Shown here: in pieces, positions 1 through 5,449 of the stretch
Layout of the letters: each line of letters begins with the position of its first letter
Numbering within the stretch: the first letter of the stretch is position 1
Assembly (NCBI GenBank): GCA_016200155.1
Contig: JACQFG010000016.1
Span: 1-5,482 of the forward strand
Direction of reading: 5' to 3'
DNA from: Planctomycetota bacterium
Lineage (GTDB): Bacteria > Planctomycetota > Planctomycetia > Gemmatales > Gemmataceae
DNA length: 5,482 nt
Position numbers and translations under genes: made by a program
The notes under the pieces: model-generated
Database searches by the model: none
The model's input: only the letters and a program-made list of their open reading frames with translations
Told to the model about the DNA's origin: nothing

Positions 1-2
1 CA

Positions 3-81
3 ATTCCGTAGCCACAAGCTGCCAGCTTGTGAGCTTGTTAGACTCAAAAGCTCACAAGCTGGCAGCTTGTGGCTACGAAAT
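3..81. repeat. Long hairpin repeat, family A (CACAAGCTG-C-CAGCTTGTG core)
   Basis: An inverted repeat with 30-bp perfect arms at 7-36 and 48-77 and an 11-nt loop. Pairing extends to 3-36/48-81 with one mismatch (6/78). Each arm contains a 19-nt palindrome, CACAAGCTG C CAGCTTGTG, so the structure is a palindrome of palindromes. It begins 6 nt after the stop codon of the YceH gene, where it could stop transcription or protect the 3' end of the mRNA. No T-run follows the stem on the minus strand, so it is not a textbook intrinsic terminator. A near-identical single arm occurs at 5450-5482, which shows that this is a dispersed repeat and not a gene-specific structure. The repeat is certain from sequence; the function is inference. 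Confidence 0.9.
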
Positions 82-86
82 GAAAA

Positions 87-830
87 TCATCCGCCCAGCG
101 ACGTTTTGAGCGATTGCAATTGTTCCTTGGTATATTGTAGTGTCTGCTGAACTTGCTGCATCTGCGCTCGCAAGGCGGCGATTTCCGATTTCGCTTGCTG
201 CAATTCGGTTTCGAGTTTCGCGACGTGATCGGCGTTGGCCCAGGCACTCGGAACGACGGGCGCCGCTACCGACACCTCGTCCATGGAGGCGCGCGACTTC
301 AGCATCTCGATCTCTTTGGCCGCGTGAAAGCCGTGCGTGATCAGCGTGCCGCGGCGGCCTTCCTCGCCCATGAACACGACCAGTTTGCGTTCGGCGAGCG
401 GCTTGAGGGCGGCACGCAGGGCATCGAGATCGTCGATCGGCTCCATGCGACTGGCGCGTTGACGCAGCTCGCCCTCCGTCTGCGGGCCGCGCAGCAGCAA
501 CTCCCCGAGGATGGCCAGTTCGACCTTGTTGACGTTCCACAAATCATAAAGATTGTGACGCCAGCGCTCGACGCGGCCGCCCTGGATGCGCGTGACGAGT
601 CCCTTCGGCTGCAACCCGGCGAGTGTGTGCTCGACGTCCTCGTCGCTCAGGTTCAGTAGCGGATCGCGATTGCTCTTCTGATTGGACCCCGTCACCAAGG
701 CATTGATGCTCATCGGATAGGCGTCCGGCGTCGTCTTGGCCTTCTCGACCATGACGCCGAGGATGCGCCGCTCCGCCGTGGTCAGGGCCGGCCAAGCTAT
801 CGGTGGCGTCTCGGCAGCAGCGGTAGACAT
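87..830 (-). CDS. yceH: YceH family protein (DUF480), double winged-helix
   Basis: Encodes 247 aa. Residues about 13-130 match the YceH/DUF480 family closely: an LTTAERRILGVMVEK start, then TTPDAYPMSINALVTGSNQKSNRDP (33-57), NLSDEDV (60-66), and LLLRGPQTEGELRQRASRM (111-129). The family folds as two winged-helix domains; its biochemical role is not established, and DNA binding is only suggested by the fold. Residues about 203-245 are rich in Leu, Gln, Glu and Lys with heptad-like spacing and should form a coiled coil, a common C-terminal addition in this family. The start at 830 is chosen because GAAGGAG lies 5 nt upstream and homology begins soon after. A longer frame starts at 860, overlapping the upstream stop as ATGA, but has no ribosome site. 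It lies 26 nt behind the glycosyltransferase gene and is probably co-transcribed with it. The family call is secure; the cellular role is unknown. Confidence 0.93.
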   Translation of the reverse strand: MSTAAAETPPIAWPALTTAERRILGVMVEKAKTTPDAYPMSINALVTGSNQKSNRDPLLNLSDEDVEHTLAGLQPKGLVTRIQGGRVERWRHNLYDLWNVNKVELAILGELLLRGPQTEGELRQRASRMEPIDDLDALRAALKPLAERKLVVFMGEEGRRGTLITHGFHAAKEIEMLKSRASMDEVSVAAPVVPSAWANADHVAKLETELQQAKSEIAALRAQMQQVQQTLQYTKEQLQSLKTSLGG

Positions 831-835
831 GATCG

Positions 836-842
836 CTCCTTC
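836..842 (-). promoter_or_regulatory. Ribosome binding site GAAGGAG that fixes the YceH start
   Basis: On the minus strand GAAGGAG ends 5 nt before the ATG at 830-828. The alternative ATG at 860-858 overlaps the upstream stop codon and has no purine-rich motif before it, so this site decides in favour of the shorter protein. It lies inside the 26-nt gap after the glycosyltransferase stop. Confidence 0.75.
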
Positions 843-856
843 GTGGCTGATGCACA

Positions 857-2179
857 TCATGGTATGCCGGAAGTGCCGTGATGTCCGTGCCCGGGCGAAT
901 CACGCAAGGTGACAAACATGCTCGACAGCAGCAAAAGAAACGCCCAGACATAGGCGCCATAGACCTGTGCCAGCTTACCGAGGCGATCGTTGGCGCTCAC
1001 GTTCTGATCGTACACTCCGGTACTCGTTGCCAGCATCAACAAGGCCGTGATCGACAACGATATGCCGAGAAACCAGCGAACACGGCCGGGGAATCGCGAC
1101 GAAGCAAGGCACACCATGATCGCGCTGACCGGCAGCAGCAGCGTCACGCAGTGATGCTTCCACGTCCGTTCGCAAAAGAGCAACATCCCCAGTACGACGA
1201 CGCTGAACTCGGCCAGCATCTGCAAGCGCGGCCGCGTCTCGATCGACGTGCGGCAAAATCGCGCGGCCAGAATCGCGAATAATATCATGCAGCCGATCAC
1301 AATGCCCTGCACGACGCTGCGATCCCAGGCGGCGAAGTTGTGCGTCTCAAGCACAACCTTGCGATCGCCTTCGTAATCCGAGAATGACGCCTGGTCGCTC
1401 AACATGCGATGCAGCAGGCCCGGCAGCGATTGATTCTTGTGTTCGCTCGTGACGACGCCGGCCGCATAGGGGGCGATCATGTGGCGATGCCAGCTTTGCA
1501 GATAGTCGAGGTTGTTGCTCCAGCCAAATACCGCTGCGGGCATGATCAGCACGAAGGCGATCAGGCTCAGGCACGCTGCCGCCAATGCAGCCCAGGCGCG
1601 TTTCCACAGCAGGTAAACGAGGAACAGCGCCGGCGTCAACTTGCAGGCGATGGCGAGTCCCAGGAGCGCCCCGGCAAGCTTGTCGCGCCGATGGCAGAAC
1701 GCCCAAAGCGATGCCGTGATGAGAAAAAGGATTAGCAAGTTGACGTTGCCATGCACGAGATCGCCTTCGATCGGACGCAGGCAGATCAGCACGGCAACGA
1801 CCTTGCCCCACAGGAGAAACGGTCGTTCCGGCGTGTCGAGCAACGTCAACACCATCAGGATGGACGCCAGGGCCAGGATCGCCTTGACACCGAACCATAG
1901 CGATGCGCCGAGCGTGGGCGGAAGCTGCAAAAACGGTTGCAGCAAGATTGCCATGATCGGCGGGTTGGGATAGGCGTGTTTCTCCCACACGTTGACGCCG
2001 TCGTCGAGATCGGCAAGCTGCGTCCGCCAGCGCAGAAACGCCGAACGCGCGTTGTGCTCGGAGTGATGAATCTTGAAAACGTACTGGGCATAGATCGCAG
2101 CGAAGACCAACACGAGCAGCGCGACGAGGCAGCGTCCGCGAAGCTGATCCGAGCGTGACTGCAAGGGAAGGCTGTCCAT
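857..2179 (-). CDS. GT87-type (DUF2029) polytopic membrane glycosyltransferase
   Basis: Encodes 440 aa with roughly ten hydrophobic segments, the first at about residues 18-34. Family-like motifs in order are ADLDDGVNVWEKHAYPNPPIM (56-76), the periplasmic-loop and YPNPP region; HGNVNLLILFLI (143-154); AGALLGLAIACKLTPALFL (169-187); and HKNQSLPGLLHRML (247-260). These fit the GT-C fold family GT87, integral membrane enzymes that use polyprenyl-phosphate sugars. The acidic cluster D57/D59/D60 in the first outer loop is the likely catalytic region (inference from GT-C enzymes). The sugar and acceptor cannot be read from the sequence. The frame stays open upstream to 2341, but that part translates the repeat at 2264-2326. 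I start at 2179, where AGGA (2188-2191) lies 8 nt upstream; an ATG at 2188 is a close alternative. It is the first gene of a likely pair with yceH. No cell-wall or polysaccharide genes adjoin it. Confidence 0.85.
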   Translation of the reverse strand: MDSLPLQSRSDQLRGRCLVALLVLVFAAIYAQYVFKIHHSEHNARSAFLRWRTQLADLDDGVNVWEKHAYPNPPIMAILLQPFLQLPPTLGASLWFGVKAILALASILMVLTLLDTPERPFLLWGKVVAVLICLRPIEGDLVHGNVNLLILFLITASLWAFCHRRDKLAGALLGLAIACKLTPALFLVYLLWKRAWAALAAACLSLIAFVLIMPAAVFGWSNNLDYLQSWHRHMIAPYAAGVVTSEHKNQSLPGLLHRMLSDQASFSDYEGDRKVVLETHNFAAWDRSVVQGIVIGCMILFAILAARFCRTSIETRPRLQMLAEFSVVVLGMLLFCERTWKHHCVTLLLPVSAIMVCLASSRFPGRVRWFLGISLSITALLMLATSTGVYDQNVSANDRLGKLAQVYGAYVWAFLLLLSSMFVTLRDSPGHGHHGTSGIP

Positions 2180-2263
2180 GCACTGCATCCTGCGTGAAAT
2201 TCCTGTGCAAGGGGCTGACTCTATCACAGGGTCACGGGTGGACTCAAGCGGAACCGGGTGCGC

Positions 2264-2326
2264 GTAGGTCAGGCTTTCCAGCCTGACGGAGCCGGCGCAA
2301 ACGTCAGGGTGGAAAGCCTGACCTAC
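2264..2326. repeat. Hairpin repeat, family B (GTCAGGCT-TTCC-AGCCTGAC core)
   Basis: An inverted repeat with 25-bp arms at 2264-2288 and 2302-2326, one mismatch (2281/2309), and a 13-nt loop. The outer 17 bp are perfect. The left arm is itself a short palindrome, GTCAGGCT TTCC AGCCTGAC. It stands 85 bp upstream of the glycosyltransferase start. Both strands are open through it and give similar peptides (VGQAFxPD and V-R-L/V-ESLTY), a type of peptide I recall at the ends of many predicted planctomycete proteins; that recollection is unchecked. The repeat is certain; transcription or replication roles are unknown. Confidence 0.9.
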
Positions 2327-2579
2327 TTCGATCGGAACCACCAGCGCACCGCGCGCGATTTGCCGATATTGCCGATCTTGCCGGTTGCCAACCTTGATTC
2401 CGCCCCCTTGATCCTTGGCGGGAAGGCGATTCGGCAGGTACGCTTGAGTAAGGCTTTTTCAAGAGATTCTCTGGTCTCTATTCGGGGATGGGTCAGGCTT
2501 GTGGGTGTGTGTAAAACTCGCAAGCGCCAGGCAACCCATTTGACCGCGCCGAGTGGACCAGTTACTGGTTCTTTAGGAT
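2327..2579. other. Intergenic stretch with no convincing gene
   Basis: No frame here looks like a real protein. The short minus-strand frame 2323-2523 and the plus-strand frame 2258-2692 have no domain resemblance, no good ribosome site, and run into repeats. Small features visible: a 9-bp tandem repeat TTGCCGATA/TTGCCGATC/TTGCCGGTT at 2360-2386, and a 13-nt dyad ACCAGT T ACTGGT at 2557-2569. The dyad has a 1-nt centre, so it suits a protein-binding site better than an RNA hairpin. No tRNA or structured RNA was recognised. A decayed gene or repeat relic is possible. Confidence 0.5.
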
Positions 2580-2755
2580 CGCTTAATTCTACAGCGCTGG
2601 GTCGCTGGGCCGGCGTGCCGCAACATCTTGTAGCCGCAGGCTTTAGCCTGCGGCCGTCCGAATCGAGGCCCCGCAGGACGGCCGCTGGCTAAAGCCTGCG
2701 GCTACAAGGCGTTGTGGCAAACTTTGGACGCAATGCAGCGCTGTAGAATTAACCG
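2580..2755. mobile_element. MITE-like nested inverted repeat, about 176 bp
   Basis: TTAATTCTACAGCGCTG at 2583-2599 is matched exactly by its reverse complement at 2736-2752. Pairing extends to 2580/2755 with one mismatch. These ends share the exact symmetry axis of the inner hairpin at 2627-2708 (paired coordinates sum to 5335 in both), and parts of the interval also pair in register (2616-2619 with 2716-2719; 2621-2624 with 2711-2714). The whole is therefore one long imperfect palindrome and not two unrelated repeats. It is non-coding, short and has terminal inverted repeats, as miniature transposable elements do. No clear target-site duplication is seen, so mobility is inference. Its right end lies 20 bp before the ATG of the next gene. 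Confidence 0.6.
2627..2708. repeat. Hairpin repeat, family C (CCGCAGGCT-TT-AGCCTGCGG core)
   Basis: An inverted repeat with 33-bp arms at 2627-2659 and 2676-2708, a single mismatch (2649/2686), and a 16-nt loop. The left arm contains the short palindrome CCGCAGGCT TT AGCCTGCGG, so it has the same nested design as families A and B. It forms the core of the larger 2580-2755 inverted repeat. Both strands read as LVAAGFS-type peptides, which explains the spurious short frames here. Confidence 0.9.
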
Positions 2756-2775
2756 CGCGAAAAGCGAGACGCATC

Positions 2776-3891
2776 ATGGCTTCGACCACCGAAATCTGGT
2801 ACATCCGTCTGCCCGACGGTCGCGTGCTGCGCGCGCGTGGCACGGATCAGTTGCGGCGAATCTTGAAGTCGGGGCGCATTCCGTGGGAGAGCCGGGTGCG
2901 CCAGTCGACGGACGATCCCTGGCAGACGCTCGAGCGCACGCCGGACTTTGCGGACCTCGTGCCTGGGGAGAATCGGACCGCGGAGGACGCGCCGGCGGAA
3001 GGCGCCGCGCGCACTGCGAAGCCGCGCGGAGGGGCAGAGTTGCAGACGCTCGGCATGCGCGGCCTGGTGGAGGAGCTATTCAACGCATTCGAGAGCACGC
3101 TGCAGGGGACGAAGTTGAACGCTGCCGCCTGCGTGGGACTGGGCATCGGCGTCGTCCTTGTGATTGCGGGCGTGTTGATTCCGCTCTTGCCGACCGACTG
3201 GATTTGGGCCGGCTACGTCGGCGCGGCCCTGGTCCTGCTCATCCTGTTCAACATTTGCTCGAGCATCTTGACGCAGATGACGGCGCTCGAATTGTCGCGT
3301 TTCCGTCCCGCACACTTCCATGAGGTACGCGCCGGCATTGTCGGCTACACCGTTCGCTTGACTTGCGCCATGGCCCTGGTCGGCGGCGTGATGCTCGCCC
3401 TCATCCTGCTGTTCCGCTGGTTGCCGGGCTGGCTGCATCCCGCCGACACCGCGCAGCCCGGCCTCGCCATGGACACACTGCTCAATCTGGTCAATGGGAC
3501 GCGGCTGCTTCTGGAAGTGATCTGCTGGCCGATCCTCGGCTACGCCCTGCTGATGATGGGACCAATCTACATCGTCGAGGACTATTCGATCGGACGCGGC
3601 TTGCGGGAGTGGGTCAACATGCTGCGGCAGCACATCGGCCGCATCTACTTGTACCAGGCGATCGCGTTCGCGTTTGCCGCCATCATGACGCTGCCGTTGA
3701 TCGTGCCCGTGCTGCTCGCGTTCGGATTCGCCGGCGGCAATCCGCAGACATTGTCGCTCGGCGAGATGGTCCCGTTCTACTTGCTTGCCGGCGCCGCCCT
3801 GACGCCAATGCTGGCGTACTTGCTGGTCGCGCATGTTTTCATCTACTTGAACCTGCGCTACGAGTTCTTCTACTCGGCACGGGAGCGGTAA
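2776..3891 (+). CDS. GYF_2-like domain plus six-helix membrane protein, function unknown
   Basis: Encodes 371 aa. Residues about 7-60 (WYIRLPDGRVLRARGTDQL, then LKSGRIPWESRVRQ and WQTL) resemble the GYF_2/DUF4339 domain, a small module usually at the cytoplasmic N-terminus of bacterial membrane proteins and thought to bind peptides. A low-complexity Ala/Glu/Arg linker (63-90) follows. About six hydrophobic segments come next, near 117-138, 143-165, 188-212, 243-266, 291-318 and 333-358. The stretch EDYSIGRGLREWVNMLRQHIGRIYLYQ (268-294) looks like a conserved cytoplasmic loop of DUF4013/YciC-like membrane proteins, but I cannot assign the family firmly. There is no signal peptide and there are no catalytic motifs. 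The start at 2776 has only a weak GAG about 8 nt upstream; the tryptophan-tyrosine module starting 8 residues in supports it. It is a single gene, convergent with the DUF1501 gene. Confidence 0.85.
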   Translation: MASTTEIWYIRLPDGRVLRARGTDQLRRILKSGRIPWESRVRQSTDDPWQTLERTPDFADLVPGENRTAEDAPAEGAARTAKPRGGAELQTLGMRGLVEELFNAFESTLQGTKLNAAACVGLGIGVVLVIAGVLIPLLPTDWIWAGYVGAALVLLILFNICSSILTQMTALELSRFRPAHFHEVRAGIVGYTVRLTCAMALVGGVMLALILLFRWLPGWLHPADTAQPGLAMDTLLNLVNGTRLLLEVICWPILGYALLMMGPIYIVEDYSIGRGLREWVNMLRQHIGRIYLYQAIAFAFAAIMTLPLIVPVLLAFGFAGGNPQTLSLGEMVPFYLLAGAALTPMLAYLLVAHVFIYLNLRYEFFYSARER

Positions 3892-3893
3892 AC

Positions 3894-3954
3894 GTCAGAG
3901 CCTGAAGCGTGAGCGAAGGATTATGGGTCCTTCGCTCACGCTTCAGGCTCTGAC
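3894..3954. repeat. Perfect hairpin between convergent genes, family D
   Basis: Arms of 27 bp pair perfectly at 3894-3920 and 3928-3954 around a 7-nt loop (TTATGGG). It begins 2 nt after the stop codon at 3889-3891 and ends 18 nt before the stop of the opposing DUF1501 gene, filling most of the 81-bp gap. The position suits a bidirectional transcription stop. However, the plus strand continues with AAAATC and the minus strand with only GTTT, so no strong U-run follows either way. Unlike the other repeats its arms are not internally palindromic, though GAAGCG TGA GCGAAG shows mirror symmetry. The structure is certain; terminator function is inference. Confidence 0.85.
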
Positions 3955-3972
3955 AAAATCAACGCCGAGCGC

Positions 3973-5268
3973 TTACGACAACAACTCATTCAGTGGTTCG
4001 CGGTCGTCGAGGATGTACATCGGGCGACCCGACTGGTTCGGGAACGTCATCGCCGGATCGATGCCCATCGCACGGTAGATCGTGCTGAGGATCTGCGAAG
4101 GCGTGGTGCGGCGATCGCGCGGGTATTCGCCGCGCGCGCTCGAGGCGCCGATCGCCTGGCCCATGCGCATGCCGCCGCCGGCGATCATGCACGACATGAC
4201 CGGCGCCCAGTGATCGCGGCCCGCCCCGCCGTTGACGCGCGGCGTACGGCCGAACTCGCCCCAGACAATGACGGTCGTATCGCGATCCATGCCGCGGTCG
4301 TGCAAGTCTTGCACGAGATTGGCAATGCCGCGATCGAGTTCGGGAAGCTGATTGCGAAGCTGGATGAAGTTGCGATCGTGCGTGTCCCAGCCGCCGTAAG
4401 CGAGGGTGACGCAGCCGACGCCGGATTCGACGAGGCGGCGAGCGGTGAGGAACACATCGAGGCCGCGATAGCGATCGCGGGTGCGGACGTCTTCGTTGGA
4501 CAGATCGAGCGCACGGCGGGTGGCGCCGGAAGCGACCATGTCGAAGGCCCGCTGGTTGAAGGTATCCATGCCAGCCATGGTGCCGGTGGCGTCGAGATCG
4601 CGGCGGAGCGAATCGAAGTTCGCCAGCAGCTGGCGGCGGTCATGATTGCGGCTGATGTCAACGCCGCCGGGGAGATTGAGGTTGGCGGTGCCTGCGCTGC
4701 CCGGAGTGAAGGGACGATGCGCGACGCCGAGATAGCCCGGCTCGTTGCCGAGGGTCATGCCGTAGAGACCGACGAAGGGGGGGATATCGGCATTGGCGTT
4801 GCCGCGGAGGCGCGACACGACGGAGCCGAAGCCCGGGTGATGCGCGACCCGGTTGGTCTGGTCGCTGTAGCCGGTCATGACGAGGCTGTCGGAGTGTTCA
4901 TCGACGGAGACGATGGAGCGGACGCAGGCGAGCTTGTCCCACATGCGTGCTTGCCGCGGGAAATGCTCGGAAATCTGCACGCCGGGGACGTTGGTCTGGA
5001 TGGGCCGAAACTCGCCGCGATATTCCATCGGAGCATCGGGCTTGAGGTCGTACATGTCCATGTGCGACGGTCCGCCGGGCAGATAGATCATGATGGCGGA
5101 CTTGGTCGTGGTCGGCGAACGGGGAGCGTTAGCGACCGGAGTCGCCATCGCTTTCGCGCGAAGCATGTCGGCGAGAGTCAGGCCGGCGCCGAAGGCGCCG
5201 ATCTTCAGAAAGCTGCGCCGCGAGATGCCGTCGCAGAACTTTTGAGCTGAGCCGAGCAGGTTAAGCAT
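3973..5268 (-). CDS. Tat-exported DUF1501 family protein
   Basis: Encodes 431 aa, the usual size for DUF1501 (PF07394). The N-terminus carries SRRSFLKIG (16-24) and a hydrophobic stretch (25-36), a clear twin-arginine signal with possible cleavage after about residue 40-48, so the protein is probably exported folded. Family motifs follow: IYLPGGPSHMDMYDLKP (61-77), HSDSLVMTGY (125-134), YGGWDTH (291-297), WGEFGRTPRVNGGAGRDHW (336-354), and a C-terminal TPSQILSTIYRAMGIDP block (389-405). The Asp/His/Glu pattern resembles the alkaline phosphatase/sulfatase superfamily, so a metal-dependent hydrolase is plausible, but activity is unproven. I start at 5268: the frame is open to 5427, but the signal peptide and a G-rich ribosome site support this ATG. 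In planctomycetes such genes often follow DUF1549/DUF1553 genes; none is visible, and 5269-5482 upstream is non-coding. Confidence 0.93.
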   Translation of the reverse strand: MLNLLGSAQKFCDGISRRSFLKIGAFGAGLTLADMLRAKAMATPVANAPRSPTTTKSAIMIYLPGGPSHMDMYDLKPDAPMEYRGEFRPIQTNVPGVQISEHFPRQARMWDKLACVRSIVSVDEHSDSLVMTGYSDQTNRVAHHPGFGSVVSRLRGNANADIPPFVGLYGMTLGNEPGYLGVAHRPFTPGSAGTANLNLPGGVDISRNHDRRQLLANFDSLRRDLDATGTMAGMDTFNQRAFDMVASGATRRALDLSNEDVRTRDRYRGLDVFLTARRLVESGVGCVTLAYGGWDTHDRNFIQLRNQLPELDRGIANLVQDLHDRGMDRDTTVIVWGEFGRTPRVNGGAGRDHWAPVMSCMIAGGGMRMGQAIGASSARGEYPRDRRTTPSQILSTIYRAMGIDPAMTFPNQSGRPMYILDDREPLNELLS

Positions 5269-5272
5269 TGGA

Positions 5273-5280
5273 TTCCCCCC
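5273..5280 (-). promoter_or_regulatory. G-rich ribosome binding site GGGGGGAA of the DUF1501 gene
   Basis: Six consecutive G residues followed by AA lie on the minus strand, ending about 4 nt before the ATG at 5268-5266 (6 nt measured from the last G). The motif can pair partly with the CCUCC anti-Shine-Dalgarno and is unusual in being a pure G-run. It supports this start over the upstream in-frame ATG at 5427. Confidence 0.5.
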
Positions 5281-5449
5281 AATAAAGAGTGAGTGCGCTC
5301 CCACATTCATTTCCGATCCTATTCTGCCGGATGTTTCGACGCAAGGCAAATTTGGATTATTTTTGATGTTCGCACCGATCACGGGAAAAGTCGGCCGGTT
5401 GTACCTTCTGGTATTCTTGAGCCGCAAAACTCATAACGCGTGAGTCAAG
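5281..5449. other. Upstream region of the DUF1501 gene, non-coding
   Basis: The minus-strand frame is open here but its translation has no resemblance to DUF1501 N-termini and precedes the Tat signal, so it is treated as leader and promoter DNA. It is visibly more AT-rich than the coding regions, especially around 5345-5368. A weak sigma-70-like pair on the minus strand is TTGCGT (5339-5344) and TAGGAT (5316-5321) with 17 bp between. The matches are too poor to call a promoter. Confidence 0.4.

Noticed and set aside
153..659. Plus-strand open frame (168 codons) opposite yceH
   Set aside because: The opposite strand matches YceH over its whole length; this frame is a shadow without homology.
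2360..2386. Three 9-bp tandem units based on TTGCCGATA
   Set aside because: Too few and too imperfect to call a functional array. It is not CRISPR-like: there are no spacers.
2323..2523. Minus-strand open frame of 66 codons
   Set aside because: Basic, no domain, no ribosome site, and it includes a 9-bp tandem repeat. It could be a gene relic, but nothing supports expression.
2258..2692. Plus-strand open frame of 144 codons in the intergenic region
   Set aside because: Its two ends are translations of the family B and family C repeats, the middle has no domain, and it stops inside the hairpin. It is not a supported gene.
3076..3834. Minus-strand open frame (252 codons) opposite the GYF-like membrane protein
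   Set aside because: It is rich in Gln, His, Arg and Asp with no recognisable fold and no ribosome site; it mirrors the hydrophobic codons of the real gene.
4777..4783. Run of seven G inside the DUF1501 gene (Pro-Pro codons at residues 163-164)
   Set aside because: It could allow slippage, but the frame is intact through a conserved IPPFVGLYG stretch and there is no sign of phase variation.
4210..5250. Long plus-strand open frame (346 codons) opposite the DUF1501 gene
   Set aside because: It is antisense to a gene with clear family motifs and a Tat signal. Its translation is Ala/Gly/Asp/Glu-rich with no domain, as expected from the complement of GC-rich codons.
5316..5344. Possible promoter TTGCGT-17-TAGGAT for the DUF1501 gene
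   Set aside because: Only 3 of 6 and 4 of 6 consensus matches; in this base composition that is not persuasive without mapped transcript ends.
5269..5427. N-terminal extension of the DUF1501 protein by 53 residues
   Set aside because: A Tat signal must be near the N-terminus, and the ATG at 5268 has a ribosome site with RR at residues 17-18. The extension is non-homologous and AT-richer.
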